Source of the DNA: a virus
Reading direction: 5' to 3' (one strand)
Virus record (IMG/VR): IMGVR_UViG_3300036832_001484
Coordinates: 1 to 38,721 of that record
Length of the DNA: 38,721 nucleotides
Part shown: piece by piece, positions 7,565-16,761 of the stretch
Layout of the letters: every line of letters starts with the position of its first letter
Numbering within the stretch: position 1 is the first letter of the stretch
Position numbers and translations under genes: made by a program
The notes under the pieces: model-generated
Database searches by the model: none
Told to the model about the DNA's origin: nothing
Seen by the model: the letters and a program-made list of their open reading frames with translations, nothing else

Positions 7565-9130
7565 TCAGACTTCCCTATGTTCGAGATAACGTTGACGTCG
7601 TATTGCAACTTCACTAATTAAATCAATAACAGAAGCATTTAATTCTTCCATAGAATCATTTCTCATACCTGCTGATACGCCGCCACCTCCACTACCAAAT
7701 GCACTTTTCTTTGCGCCTGGAGGTTTCTGCCCTGGCATGCCCATTTCCATTGGATCAGGCTTGAATTTAGCCATTTTCTCTGTATCAAGCATAAGAGGTG
7801 TTGGAAACAATATTTTAAGATCATTAAAGTTCTGCGATGCCCAATCAAGCAATTCAGCTTTATTGTCAGGATCAGATATTGGAAGTAATTCTTGAAGCAT
7901 TGCTATAATGGAGCGCAACTTTACATTAGCGACTTTGATTTTTTCGCTATCTGGCTCTGTTAAGAGTGATGGCCAAGTAGAAATAAAGCGATTTGTCCAT
8001 TCTGTAAATACTTCATTAAATGATTTTCCACCGTAATCTTCAGGATAAGAATTTTTGATTATATCATAAAATTCTACATTCCAAGCTCTAAATTGACAAA
8101 TTTTATTAAAATAGTCATATAAAGGCTTCATTGAAACTCTTAACTTATCAATGTAGCGCGCTATTGCTTTGGCATCTTCCTCGCCTTCAGCAAATGCAAC
8201 AGCTAATGTCTCACTATTCACAAGTTTCGCTGGCATACCAGCACTTGCAGCAATATTCTCAAGTATATTCTTACGTGCAGTTTTCATAGAATTGTCAATA
8301 TTTTGTAAATTCAATGATTCAATTGATTCATCAACACTAATATTCAATACATTACCAACTACAGCCTCTTTCAAAAGTTGTCTTTTGACTCCGGCAATCG
8401 CTTGCATCACATTATTTATAATGGAACCAGGCGATTTCATCTTAGCTACAATGACACCTGCTTTCTTTGTTACTAAATCATCAGTAATCATACTTTGTAT
8501 AAATGATTTTAATGGGAAAAGTGCTCTTTGATAAACGGAGCGCCCAGTATATCCCCAAGTTGAACTTGTAAACTCCAAATAAATCGGATCTTCATTCATA
8601 TAAATGCAAGTTCTAGTTGGATGATATGAAGTTCCTTGAACAGTAATCGTTAAAGGTTTTAAAAAATCAACTTCATTTGGGTTTTGATTCAAAACTAATG
8701 AACCAGCAGTATTTAAAGGATCAAAAGTATTAAAAGTCATCTTTTTATGTGGTAAACCAACGAAATCTAATGGTTTTCCAGGGTCTTCTTTTGGTAGCAT
8801 TGTTGCAACTGATGCTAATCCATAAACACGTGCCAATCTAACTGTATTGGCAATAATACGATCACAACCTAAATTCGCCCATTCATCTAAAAATGCTTTA
8901 CGAACTCGTTCTTCAGCTTTACCTGGTATATTTATAACTCGTCCTTGGGATTGTGCTAATTCTACTGGATTATCAACAAGTTTGGCACCTAAAGGATGGA
9001 ACGCATAGATTAGTTTACAAAGTTGGTACGATGCACTCGTACCAGGTTCAATATTATCGGCCATTAAAATCTGGGCTAATGGCGATCCAAGAGGACTACC
9101 GCTAATCCCATCTATTTGAAGATCAGCCAT
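7565..9130 (-). CDS. Portal protein, DUF1073-type
   Basis: 521 residues, the right size for a portal subunit. Portals form the dodecameric ring at the packaging vertex that connects terminase and later the tail. The DUF1073 pattern is visible as an N-terminal SYQLCKLIYAFHPLGAKLVD, the ARVYGLASVATMLPKEDPG region, a central stem-like stretch (RSVYQRALFPLKSFIQSMIT), and the wing/crown helix KTARKNILENIAASAGMPAK followed by VNSETLAVAFAEGEEDAKAI, typical of this family where the portal selects substrate DNA. The Gly-rich C-terminus (FGSGGGGVSAGM) is probably disordered. It lies downstream of terL in the same operon. Confidence rests on family pattern plus operon position. Confidence 0.85.
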   Translation of the reverse strand: MADLQIDGISGSPLGSPLAQILMADNIEPGTSASYQLCKLIYAFHPLGAKLVDNPVELAQSQGRVINIPGKAEERVRKAFLDEWANLGCDRIIANTVRLARVYGLASVATMLPKEDPGKPLDFVGLPHKKMTFNTFDPLNTAGSLVLNQNPNEVDFLKPLTITVQGTSYHPTRTCIYMNEDPIYLEFTSSTWGYTGRSVYQRALFPLKSFIQSMITDDLVTKKAGVIVAKMKSPGSIINNVMQAIAGVKRQLLKEAVVGNVLNISVDESIESLNLQNIDNSMKTARKNILENIAASAGMPAKLVNSETLAVAFAEGEEDAKAIARYIDKLRVSMKPLYDYFNKICQFRAWNVEFYDIIKNSYPEDYGGKSFNEVFTEWTNRFISTWPSLLTEPDSEKIKVANVKLRSIIAMLQELLPISDPDNKAELLDWASQNFNDLKILFPTPLMLDTEKMAKFKPDPMEMGMPGQKPPGAKKSAFGSGGGGVSAGMRNDSMEELNASVIDLISEVAIRRQRYLEHREV

Positions 9131-9136
9131 GATCTA

Positions 9137-9535
9137 TTAAGCTACGATAGGTCCAACATTATTAGATTGCGAACCCATTGAACCAAAGGAATTAACTGCC
9201 GTAACAACACAATTCACATAGAAACCTACATCACCAGCTACCAAAGTATGAGTAGCCGCTGTCGCGCCAGCTATTGCTGCGCCAGCACGATACCATTGAT
9301 AAGTATATGATGTAGGATTGTTATACCAGATACCATTTGTAACCGATGCCACGCCGCCACCAGCAACAGAGAGTGAAGTAGCAGATGCATACGGTGCAAA
9401 TTCATTTGCAGGTGTAATTTTAGTTTTGGGTGCTGTTCCACCAGTTAGAAACCATCCTGGTACCAAAAGACGCTCTTTTCTATTGGCAAGTCCGGTTGGA
9501 CCATTTGGAATACGCTTAAGTGAAGATTGTGCCAT
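9137..9535 (-). CDS. Ig-like fold virion protein
   Basis: 132 residues. The C-terminal 80 residues read as an Ig-like domain: YTYQWYRAGAAIAGATAATH is the core strand with the invariant Trp (YQWYR), then HTLVAGDVGFYVNCVVTAVN with the D-x-G-x-Y-x-C 'tyrosine corner', a hallmark of this fold. The N-terminal 40 residues are a basic linker (RIPNGPTGLANRKERLLVPG). Such domains decorate phage heads, fibres or baseplates and bind cell-surface carbohydrate weakly. It lies between fibre and portal. The start has a GGAGTATAGTA leader. Whether it decorates the head or the fibre cannot be told from sequence. Confidence 0.75.
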   Translation of the reverse strand: MAQSSLKRIPNGPTGLANRKERLLVPGWFLTGGTAPKTKITPANEFAPYASATSLSVAGGGVASVTNGIWYNNPTSYTYQWYRAGAAIAGATAATHTLVAGDVGFYVNCVVTAVNSFGSMGSQSNNVGPIVA

Positions 9536-9651
9536 TACTATACTCCTTCATAAAAGGGCAAAGCAGCTCAACCAGTTGTAGCAGAACCTAGAGCACTAGC
9601 TATCAGAAGATATGGGAGGAAAACCACTGATAGTTTCAATCTCTGCCAAGA
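9536..9651. other. Short spacer with a stem-loop
   Basis: A 116-nt gap between the fibre gene and the Ig-like gene, the largest in the head operon. It contains a 7-bp inverted repeat, CTATCAG / CTGATAG, around an 18- to 20-nt loop near 9600-9636. No T-tract follows on the minus strand, so it is not a classical terminator. It could be an RNA processing site or a weak attenuator lowering expression past the fibre. No other feature is seen. Confidence 0.35.
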
Positions 9652-12564
9652 TCACGCCCTCACCATTTCGAGCATTTCAACACGCTGCATTGTTTCTTGT
9701 AATGTTTTAGTCAATGCAGCAATTACTGTCCACGGATTAGGTGACTGGATGACGTTATCTTGATCTTTGACCCCGGTCGCAGCATCGAGAATTAATGTGT
9801 CCTGTAACTCATGAGCAATAAAGCCCCAGCGTGGCTTTGGATCACTCGTGACCATCGGATCAGGCGGGGAACCATCTTCTTTTGGTTCCACAATCGCAGG
9901 TGTATAATCTTTATGATTATAACTAATCGGACGCAGCGCCTTCACTCGATCCCACATAGATGGAAGCTCTTTAATGTTGGTCTTGATGCGGTAGTCGGAC
10001 GTATAGGCGAGATTGCCACAAAGAACGTTATCAACCCAAGCCTGCATCGCAGAACTAGTCCAATAAAAATTAAAAACGTTCGATGTTGCACCGCCTGTTC
10101 CAGCTCGACACTGGTATCCGGATGTCGTAAGCATCACCCCAGTGATGACCGTACCGCCAACGGCGGTCGTCAGCTTACCACCAACGGACACATTATTGCC
10201 CACATTAAAATTCGCGGCAGTGTCGATCCAAACTTGGCCGCCACCCGTGACGTTGAGAATTCGCATGGAACCATCAACTGCGTTCCAATAAAAATACCCA
10301 ACTGCCGCAGCAGCATTGTTCAAACAAGCAAATTGAGCATTAGCTGAACCTGGTGCTTGCGCATAAAATGCACCAGCAGTAGTCGTCACTACTCCTGAAA
10401 ATGTAGCCGCAGCATTCGCACGAGTAATTTGAAATGGCCAATCAATTCCTACACCATTATCACCATATCTAATTATAGCAAAATTAGAACCAGCATTACT
10501 ACCAGTTTCTGCTTGATTAAGTCCAGGAACTATATTCCAACGTAAACTACCATTAGTATAACCAAGAATTTGGTTAGAATTAGTAGTAGCTGATTTATTT
10601 AATGATAATGTCGAACTTGCTCCATTAATGGTAAGAGTACCACCATTAACACTTACATTTTGACTAAAAGTCGCAAGCCCGCTTGAACGAACAATAGTTA
10701 ATACAGGATCAATCAGCGCTCCATTATCAGCAAAACGCTGTAAAATAAAATCAGAACCAACATTCGAACCACTTTCAACAGAACCTGTACCTAAAGTAAA
10801 AGACCAACGATTTACACCATTATTTGATCCATTAATATTACAATTATATGTTGCTCCACCTTTATTTATTGTCAAATTTGCCGCACCAACTGCACCAGAA
10901 CTTATGGCAACAGTAGCGCCAACTGCATTAACAGCAACAGCATTATTGGCACGTACTATTTGTATTGCAGGACCAGTATTCGCACCAGCATCACTAAAGG
11001 AATAAAGATAAAAATCAGAACCTGCATTTGAACCACTTTCAGTACCACTACCACCAAGAATCATCTGCCAACGAGCATTGGCACCATTATATGCAGTTAT
11101 ATAATTACCAAAACTAGCCAAAGGTTTCCGAAGAACTAAATTCGTATTTCCATTAACAGGATTTAAACTAACATTTGAATCGCCAGATCCAAGATTAACA
11201 TTAAGGCTTCCAGTTAATGTTCCACCAGTAAGTGGAAGATATCCACCAATGGCAGTAGAAACAAATGCTGTTGTGGCTAATTGAGTTGTATTTGTTCCAG
11301 GACTAGGCGTTGGAGCTACAGGAACGCCTGTAAATGTTGGAGAAGCTATTGGAGCGCCGCCTGCACCAGTAACATCGGCAGTTGTGAGTACAACTGCACC
11401 AGTTCGCGTATTAAATGAATCTACGCCACCTGATGGACCTGTTGGACCTATCGGTCCTTGTGGACCTGTTGCGCCGGTAGCGCCAGTATTACCTATTGGT
11501 CCTTGTGGACCAGTTGCACCTGTTGTTCCTTGTGAGCCTGTTGCTCCAGTATTGCCTATTGGCCCTTGTGGACCGGTAGCGCCAGTTGAACCTGTTGGTC
11601 CAGGTGGTCCTGTTGGACCAGTTTTACCTACAGATACAATTCCAAATATAATAGCAGTATTATTAATAATAGTACCACTTGCACTTATAAATGAAACACC
11701 TAGAGTAATGTAAGTACCACTATCAACTGCATCAGCTATAACATTAAATTTATGAATATTAGCAGAATTTTGTGAATCTTGTATCCAAACTTGCCATCCT
11801 GTAATAATTTCAATTAAAATATTTGTAGCATCTGTATTATCATAAGTTGTTTTGCTGATATAAACACTAGTTACAGATGTTGGTGTGGCATTATTATATT
11901 GAATGCGACTATTTGAAGGAGGTGGTGTTATGGAACTTCCAAATTCATAATTAATAACGCTAGTAGACGCGCCAGATGCTCCAGTTGGCCCTTGCGGTCC
12001 TGTTGCGCCAGTAGAACCAGTTGGACCTTGCGGCCCAGTAGAACCAGTATTGCCTATTGGACCTTGTGGGCCTTGTGCTCCTGTTGTGCCAGTATTCCCT
12101 TGTGGTCCTTGTGGCCCGGTAGCGCCTGTTGCGCCTGTTGCGCCAGTCGGCCCTGTTGGACCAGGCGGACCCGCTGGTCCTGCTCCTGAACCAGGAGTTT
12201 GTGTAGCATCAACAAAAGATAATTCAGACCAATTAGAAACTCCGTCCCAATGATAAACTCCAAAACTAGGATTAGTAAAAGTACGATTGGCACCGCCAAG
12301 TAATGATAAAGTATTTGAAACTGTATCCTGCTGTAATACTATTGATCCTCCAGATGGTTCAAAGTGAATAGTTTTTGTAATTGGAATACCAGAAGCGCCA
12401 ATACCAAATGAGGCAATATTGCCGTTACCAGTCAGAATAACATTATTAGTATCAATAGAATCATCAGGTGGCGCAATATTAATAATTGAAGCCCAAGCAT
12501 TAGTAATTGAAATACTTTTATAAGGTGAATCTCCAACAGCACAATTAAAAGGTATAATAGTCAT
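9652..12564 (-). CDS. Tail fibre/spike with collagen-like repeats and S74 chaperone domain
   Basis: 970 residues. Residues about 127-200 and 310-385 are two Gly-X-Y collagen-like tracts ([16 protein letters not shown] type) that would form triple helices. They flank a globular domain. Then [16 protein letters not shown], a linker common in phage fibres, leads into four long imperfect beta repeats, each with a GSxxGSDF-type motif. The last 115 residues are a peptidase S74 intramolecular chaperone: S856-D857, R859 and K861 (SDYRIKTNI) supply the Ser-Lys dyad, followed by GFIAHELQ and a C-terminal coiled coil. The domain trimerises the fibre and cuts itself off before S856. Likely receptor-binding. 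Its position between terL and portal is atypical. Confidence 0.9.
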   Translation of the reverse strand: MTIIPFNCAVGDSPYKSISITNAWASIINIAPPDDSIDTNNVILTGNGNIASFGIGASGIPITKTIHFEPSGGSIVLQQDTVSNTLSLLGGANRTFTNPSFGVYHWDGVSNWSELSFVDATQTPGSGAGPAGPPGPTGPTGATGATGATGPQGPQGNTGTTGAQGPQGPIGNTGSTGPQGPTGSTGATGPQGPTGASGASTSVINYEFGSSITPPPSNSRIQYNNATPTSVTSVYISKTTYDNTDATNILIEIITGWQVWIQDSQNSANIHKFNVIADAVDSGTYITLGVSFISASGTIINNTAIIFGIVSVGKTGPTGPPGPTGSTGATGPQGPIGNTGATGSQGTTGATGPQGPIGNTGATGATGPQGPIGPTGPSGGVDSFNTRTGAVVLTTADVTGAGGAPIASPTFTGVPVAPTPSPGTNTTQLATTAFVSTAIGGYLPLTGGTLTGSLNVNLGSGDSNVSLNPVNGNTNLVLRKPLASFGNYITAYNGANARWQMILGGSGTESGSNAGSDFYLYSFSDAGANTGPAIQIVRANNAVAVNAVGATVAISSGAVGAANLTINKGGATYNCNINGSNNGVNRWSFTLGTGSVESGSNVGSDFILQRFADNGALIDPVLTIVRSSGLATFSQNVSVNGGTLTINGASSTLSLNKSATTNSNQILGYTNGSLRWNIVPGLNQAETGSNAGSNFAIIRYGDNGVGIDWPFQITRANAAATFSGVVTTTAGAFYAQAPGSANAQFACLNNAAAAVGYFYWNAVDGSMRILNVTGGGQVWIDTAANFNVGNNVSVGGKLTTAVGGTVITGVMLTTSGYQCRAGTGGATSNVFNFYWTSSAMQAWVDNVLCGNLAYTSDYRIKTNIKELPSMWDRVKALRPISYNHKDYTPAIVEPKEDGSPPDPMVTSDPKPRWGFIAHELQDTLILDAATGVKDQDNVIQSPNPWTVIAALTKTLQETMQRVEMLEMVRA

Positions 12565-12570
12565 AAGCTA

Positions 12571-14100
12571 CTACCACATATCAATGTTGCCAAGTGAGCT
12601 TGCAACTCCATAACAGAGACAATCAACCAAATCGTCCTCTTGATCTTTCAAACCAACATTAAATGTAAAGATTTGTTTTACCATATGATTTGCGTGACGC
12701 TGCTTAAAATCAATAGTTTTATGGTATGCATTTTTGCTTATTTTACATTTTCCAGTATTTGTGTACCCTGAAATTGATAGAGCGCGTGGCATTTTCCCAA
12801 GTTGTACCAATTTGCTATCAATTGCAGTCGCCATCCAGTTATTTCGATTACATTGTTCCAGAAGCATTGTTCCAGAACCTTTATCTTCAATTAAAGCCCC
12901 TATTGTTCCTTGAACTGCATGGCATTCACGAGAAAAATATTCTAATTTCTCATATACCATAGGTATCCAATCAATTAATAAACTAACAGCAACTTGCTGC
13001 AAATCATAATCTAAAATTGTCAAAGGCCATTCACCATCCTTATTAAGAAAATGTTGATTTAAAGCAAAGTAAATGACGCCTGTGGCATCATGTTCTGAAC
13101 CTGTTTTAACTCCAGTATCAATAATTGCAAATACTGACTCGCACCATTTAGGATAGTCAACAGGTAACCCATCAGCCCCCATAAAATCTTTCTCAAGAAA
13201 GAACGTGCCGCCAGGAGGCTGCGGATTTTGTTGATAAAGTGATTCAAAATCTCGGAAGCCCAATATTTTACGCTTTCTTTCAAGAGCTTCTGTATTCTCC
13301 CATGCAGGCCAAAGTGGTTCGCCTACTTTACGTGGAGGTATAAGTGGATCATCTTCAACAGCGAACGCCGGTAAAGAAATAATGACCCATTTGTCACCAC
13401 CTTTCTCCATTTCGTGAATAAGTTTGCCACCTAAATCATCTAAATGCCAGCGCGTCTGAATCAATATGATTCGCGCATTTGGCTTTAATCGAGTCACTAA
13501 GTCTGATTTATACCACTCGAAAGTTTTTTCTCTAACAATTTCACTTTCTGCTTCTTCTCTCGATTTGACTGGATCATCAATAATAGCTAAATCAGCACGT
13601 CGGCCAGTAATTGCTCCACCCACACCAGCAGCGAAGTATTCACTACCGTTGGTTGTTTCCCATCTCGCTGCGGCGCGATTTGATTCATCAATCGAATACC
13701 CAAGAATTCCTTGTTTGAGCAAGATTTTATTTCTTACGCGGCGTCCAAAGCGTTCAGCCAATTCGCCAGTATGTGAACAACCAATAATTGAAGTACGAGG
13801 ATATTTTAAGAACCAAAAACAAGGGAAAATTTCACTAACATATGTTGACTTTGCACTACCTGGTGGCATAAAGATCATTAATCGGTCAATTTCACCATTT
13901 AATACTTGATCTAATTTTTCTATCAAGAATTCGTGATGACGTGCAGGTTCAAATCCAAAATCTCTTACACACTCACGCGACCATTGAAGTAGTGACGTGC
14001 GACATTTGCGCTTCCATCGCTCAGTCTTATATTTGACGAGCATGGAATTACGTATCTTTTCAAGATAATTTTCGTCTGGCGTAGGGATTGATATTGACAC
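12571..14100 (-). CDS. terL: Terminase large subunit (packaging ATPase-nuclease)
   Basis: 509 residues. The N-terminal ATPase has Walker A PPGSAKST at 79-86, Walker B LAIIDD at 171-176 with the catalytic acidic residue after it, and the coupling-type IILIQTRWHLDDL motif. The C-terminal RNase H-like nuclease shows IIDTGVKTGSEHD near 328, GALIEDKGSG and the final DDLVDCLCYG, supplying the metal-binding acids. This is the Terminase_6 / phage Gp17 pattern: it cuts concatemeric DNA and pumps it through the portal. The start is a GTG without a strong ribosome-binding site. It is the first gene of the leftward operon, 278 nt from the divergent NusG-like gene; the small subunit is elsewhere (24520-25194). 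Confidence 0.95.
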   Translation of the reverse strand: MSISIPTPDENYLEKIRNSMLVKYKTERWKRKCRTSLLQWSRECVRDFGFEPARHHEFLIEKLDQVLNGEIDRLMIFMPPGSAKSTYVSEIFPCFWFLKYPRTSIIGCSHTGELAERFGRRVRNKILLKQGILGYSIDESNRAAARWETTNGSEYFAAGVGGAITGRRADLAIIDDPVKSREEAESEIVREKTFEWYKSDLVTRLKPNARIILIQTRWHLDDLGGKLIHEMEKGGDKWVIISLPAFAVEDDPLIPPRKVGEPLWPAWENTEALERKRKILGFRDFESLYQQNPQPPGGTFFLEKDFMGADGLPVDYPKWCESVFAIIDTGVKTGSEHDATGVIYFALNQHFLNKDGEWPLTILDYDLQQVAVSLLIDWIPMVYEKLEYFSRECHAVQGTIGALIEDKGSGTMLLEQCNRNNWMATAIDSKLVQLGKMPRALSISGYTNTGKCKISKNAYHKTIDFKQRHANHMVKQIFTFNVGLKDQEDDLVDCLCYGVASSLGNIDMW

Positions 14101-14377
14101 ATCTTATTCTGAATTTAGGGGACACTTCACCGTTGCGCCCAAATGGTCGCTACATTATCAAAATAAATATGTTTCCTTTATGGAAAATTTGAAAAACATA
14201 ATTTACGGAAAATCGAGGGCGAAACGGGAACCCCACATGTTGCCTCTCAAATTACGGCAAAAGTATGTCCGCATTGCGGTTTGCGACATTTTTATTAAAC
14301 AAAAATGTGATGTGATATTTTCACTCTTGCACTCTCCGCGGATTTGTGCAATAATATGATCCGGTGGAGGAAATCAA
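14101..14377. promoter_or_regulatory. Divergent control region between terL and the NusG-like gene
   Basis: A 277-nt AT-rich spacer. On the plus strand it carries the promoter given separately. It also contains dyads: TTGCC / GGCAA around an 11-nt gap (near 14241-14263), a CCGC-ATT-GCGG core inside TGTC ... GACA (near 14270-14292), and GTGA-tattt-TCAC before the promoter. I see no minus-strand promoter of the TTGC type for terL; a TGATAAT hexamer region near 14155 is a weak candidate. Late-gene transcription may therefore need a phage-specific signal or read-through. Confidence 0.5.
14327..14357 (+). promoter_or_regulatory. Promoter with TCCGCGGA palindrome (NusG-like operon)
   Basis: The -35 TTGCAC (14327-14332) is followed by a 17-nt spacer ending TTTGTGC and the -10 AATAAT (14350-14355; TAATAT overlaps it). 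The 8-bp palindrome TCCGCGGA at 14335-14342 sits in the spacer. The promoter at 26609 carries the same palindrome at nearly the same offset, suggesting a shared operator or activator site. Transcription would begin about 14362, just before the GGAGG ribosome-binding site. Confidence 0.65.
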
Positions 14378-14932
14378 ATGTTAGACATGTTTTCAACTAC
14401 TCAAGAACAAGAATATATGGACGTATTTGGAGAATATCAAAAATATGATAAGTTCTTTTGGTCTGTAGGGATGTTTTCTGGTAATGGAGCCAAAGAGACC
14501 ATACGATACGCCTTAGAGGCGCACCTTGAAGTATTTTATCCTCATAGACTAAATAAAAGTGGTAATTTCGTTCCTTTATTTGGTAATTATTTATTCATAG
14601 AATATATATTACCAACTACAGTGATGATATGCAGACAATCATCTAAGTTTTATGGATTTATTAGTTTTGATGGTCAACCAGAATTAGTTAGACGCAATTC
14701 TATTGATGAATGTTTGAGACTATTAAAAATGGGCAAGTATAATCACGTATTTACTCACCATTCTTACATCAGAAAAGGCACTCTTGTAAGAATACTCAGT
14801 GAAGATAATTTTAATGGTAAATTGGTTAGATTATTATGCGATGTTGCGCCAGATATGCCAAACAATAAAAGAGTTCCAGTAGATTTTGGCAATATAAAGC
14901 TAATGATCGAAATAGGCAAGATACGGATTTAG
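14378..14932 (+). CDS. NusG/RfaH-like transcription elongation (antitermination) factor
   Basis: 184 residues. An NGN-like domain starts at WSVGMFSGNGAKETIR (28-43) and contains EVFYPHR (51-57) and the diagnostic PLFGNYLFIE (66-75), aligning with RfaH PLFPNYLFVE, then a FDGQPELV strand. A KOW-type C-terminal domain begins near residue 130 (SYIRKGTLVRILSEDNFNGK). Family members bind the RNA polymerase clamp, suppress pausing and Rho-dependent or hairpin termination, and couple to ribosomes. As the first gene after a phage-type promoter with GGAGG before its ATG, it would be made early. The right arm is full of terminator-like hairpins, so an antiterminator for those units is the attractive role; that target is inference. 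Confidence 0.82.
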   Translation: MLDMFSTTQEQEYMDVFGEYQKYDKFFWSVGMFSGNGAKETIRYALEAHLEVFYPHRLNKSGNFVPLFGNYLFIEYILPTTVMICRQSSKFYGFISFDGQPELVRRNSIDECLRLLKMGKYNHVFTHHSYIRKGTLVRILSEDNFNGKLVRLLCDVAPDMPNNKRVPVDFGNIKLMIEIGKIRI

Positions 14933-14934
14933 CA

Positions 14935-14980
14935 TGATAGCATGGAGAGCTGATTAAATTGTCAGCTGTCCGGGCTATCA
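14935..14980 (+). promoter_or_regulatory. Nested stem-loop leader before protease gene
   Basis: An inverted repeat TGATAGC ... GCTATCA encloses a second one, AGCTGA ... TCAGCT, giving a two-tier hairpin between the NusG-like stop and the protease ribosome-binding site (AGGAG before base 15001). It has no T-tract, so it looks more like an RNA stability or translation-control element than a terminator. Confidence 0.45.
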
Positions 14981-15000
14981 CGCCCATAGGAGTAGAACTT

Positions 15001-16110
15001 ATGAAAACATTGTCAAAATTGGGTGGACTCGCTGCGTTGCTTCTCTCAACTACGGCTATGGCCCAAGTGGTAACTAGAAGTCCTGAGGCGCCACCAAATC
15101 AACCTACAATTGACTATCAGAATGCCAAACCTATGCCGCTACCGCAGGCCAATCAACCTGCGCCAACCGGCGTGGACCTTCTGCGCAATCAAATCAATCC
15201 ATCACAAGTGTTCGGAAAACCAGGCGCGACAAAAGGTGGAGCAGGGTCAGGACAAGAAAACCCTCTGGATCTGGCGCCAAGCCAGGTCTTCCCTGAAGAT
15301 CTTGGTGTAGTGCCAGAAGAATTTGGTACTTCTGGTCTACCTTACTCGACCAGCAGGGTAAATGCGTTTCGTAACATCACTTCCAAGTTCTACCCATATC
15401 GGGCAGCTGGGAGGGTATTCTTCCAAATCGGTACATCAAACTTTGTATGCTCTGGATCAATGATTGATCCAGGCATCGTGGTACTAGCGGCGCACTGCGT
15501 AGCTCAATACGGATCGAACCAGTTCTATCACAATTGGGTATTCGTTCCGGCCTACAACAATGGGCGCGCGCCTTATGGCACGTTTGCAGCCAAACAGGCT
15601 TGGATCTTAACATCCTATCTCAATGGATCTGATCCTTGTGCGCAATCCGGTGTTATCTGTCGAGACGATGTAGCATTACTGGTTCTTTTCAGTAATGCCG
15701 GAAACACTGTAGGATGGTACGGCTATGGCTTTAATGGCTATAGCTACAATAACTCAGGAGAAGCTGAGATCACTGAGCTTGGTTATCCTGTTGCTCTTGA
15801 TCGAGGAGTGTTGATGGAGCGCAATGATTCCAGAGGGGACATTGTAGGATCACTCTCCAATAATACTGTCATCGGCTCATTGATGACAGGCGGTTCGAGC
15901 GGTGGACCTTGGCTGGTTAATTTCGGCCAAACACCAGCGCTTAATGGTACAAGCTTCGGCAGCTTCCCTGCTCACAACATCGTTGTTGGTGTCACCTCTT
16001 GGGGCTTCATCAACGACGCTGTGAAAGAGCAAGGAGCTTCATCATTTACCAGCAACAATATTGTCCCACTGGTAAATGCTGCTTGCAATGGTTCACCATC
16101 TTCTTGCTAA
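15001..16110 (+). CDS. Secreted trypsin-like (S1/V8-type) serine protease
   Basis: 369 residues. MKTLSKLGGLAALLLSTTAM with cleavage after AMA (residue 21) is a classical Sec signal peptide. A Pro/Gln-rich propeptide-like stretch runs to about 115. The catalytic domain shows His165 in VLAAHC, Asp222 or 223 in CRDDVALL, and Ser300 in GGSSGGPW; Cys150/166 and Cys213/220 could form disulphides. This layout is that of glutamyl-endopeptidase/trypsin-like enzymes exported to the periplasm or outside. The start is set by AGGAG 9 nt upstream; an ATG-less extension of 14 codons exists but breaks the signal peptide. A secreted protease is unusual cargo for a phage; roles in envelope remodelling, lysis or biofilm degradation are all possible. 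Confidence 0.88.
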   Translation: MKTLSKLGGLAALLLSTTAMAQVVTRSPEAPPNQPTIDYQNAKPMPLPQANQPAPTGVDLLRNQINPSQVFGKPGATKGGAGSGQENPLDLAPSQVFPEDLGVVPEEFGTSGLPYSTSRVNAFRNITSKFYPYRAAGRVFFQIGTSNFVCSGSMIDPGIVVLAAHCVAQYGSNQFYHNWVFVPAYNNGRAPYGTFAAKQAWILTSYLNGSDPCAQSGVICRDDVALLVLFSNAGNTVGWYGYGFNGYSYNNSGEAEITELGYPVALDRGVLMERNDSRGDIVGSLSNNTVIGSLMTGGSSGGPWLVNFGQTPALNGTSFGSFPAHNIVVGVTSWGFINDAVKEQGASSFTSNNIVPLVNAACNGSPSSC

Positions 16111-16125
16111 CAACTAACTGAAATG

Positions 16126-16155
16126 TCTATGGGGCGTTTAGCTGCGCCCCATAGA
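16126..16155 (+). terminator. Perfect 11-bp hairpin after protease gene
   Basis: TCTATGGGGCG and CGCCCCATAGA form a perfect 11-bp stem around an 8-nt loop. Only TTG follows, not a proper T-run, so termination may be partial. It lies between the protease stop and the ribosome-binding site of the next gene and could also protect the upstream mRNA 3' end. Confidence 0.6.
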
Positions 16156-16174
16156 TTGCCTCAAGGAGAAAATC

Positions 16175-16447
16175 ATGCAAACGCTATCAAAACTCACACT
16201 AGCCGCGCTTCTATTCTCAACTCCAGTATTGGCGCAAGGCGTCATAATTGGCCCTGGTGGAGTAGAAGTTCAACCGCCATATCGTGAATACAATCAACAA
16301 GAATACCATCAACAATACTATCATCATCATAGAGGTGGTGTAGATTGTGCTGAGCTGCGCGCCGCGTGTCTTCATAAAGAAGAACTAGGTGAAGAAGGCC
16401 AAGGCAACTGCCAGCGCTATCGCACGTACTGCCGCGGATACCACTAA
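16175..16447 (+). CDS. Small secreted cysteine-containing protein
   Basis: 90 residues. MQTLSKLTLAALLFSTPVLA is a Sec signal peptide whose first half closely resembles that of the preceding protease (M-x-TLSKL), hinting at a shared origin. The mature part has a Tyr/Gln/His-rich stretch (NQQEYHQQYYHHHRGG), which might bind metal, and four cysteines (VDCAELRAAC ... GNCQRYRTYC) that could form two disulphides in the periplasm. No enzymatic motif. AAGGAG precedes the ATG. It may partner or inhibit the protease, but that is a guess from adjacency. Confidence 0.75.
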   Translation: MQTLSKLTLAALLFSTPVLAQGVIIGPGGVEVQPPYREYNQQEYHQQYYHHHRGGVDCAELRAACLHKEELGEEGQGNCQRYRTYCRGYH

Positions 16448-16458
16448 GGAGCGCCACC

Positions 16459-16743
16459 ATGCAATGCAAACAATGCTTCGGACGCGGATTGAGATGGACA
16501 AGTGATGAGGACTACGGTCCATGTCCTCAATGTCACGGCTTCGGTATCATTAGCTGTTGTGATACTGATTTACCTTCAGCTGATGATAGGCTCATTGACC
16601 CGCCAGTAACCAGAAGCAAAGTCAATCATGAAGTGTACTTCGTACCAAAGATGCTAGCGACAGGATATGAGATGCCATTCTCTGCTGCGCCACCAGATAC
16701 ACTTCAACAAGAGATCATTGATCTGATCTTGAAATACTACTAA
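16459..16743 (+). CDS. DnaJ-type zinc-ribbon small protein
   Basis: 94 residues. The first 30 hold two CxxCxGxG-like knuckles, CKQCFGRG and CPQCHGFG, the zinc-binding repeat of DnaJ central domains; SCCD follows. The remainder is acidic/hydrophobic without recognised motif and ends in a helix (LQQEIIDLILKYY). The start follows AAGGAGCGCCACC. Phages often encode such free zinc ribbons, whose partners are mostly unknown. A second protein of this type is at 29254-29562. Confidence 0.7.
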   Translation: MQCKQCFGRGLRWTSDEDYGPCPQCHGFGIISCCDTDLPSADDRLIDPPVTRSKVNHEVYFVPKMLATGYEMPFSAAPPDTLQQEIIDLILKYY

Positions 16744-16761
16744 CCACAAAGGAGCGCACCC

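Noticed and set aside
11384-12299. Long open frames opposite and shifted to the collagen-like tracts, rich in Gly/Pro/Cys
   Set aside because: They are by-products of the GXY repeat codons of the fibre gene, with no ribosome-binding sites and low-complexity products.
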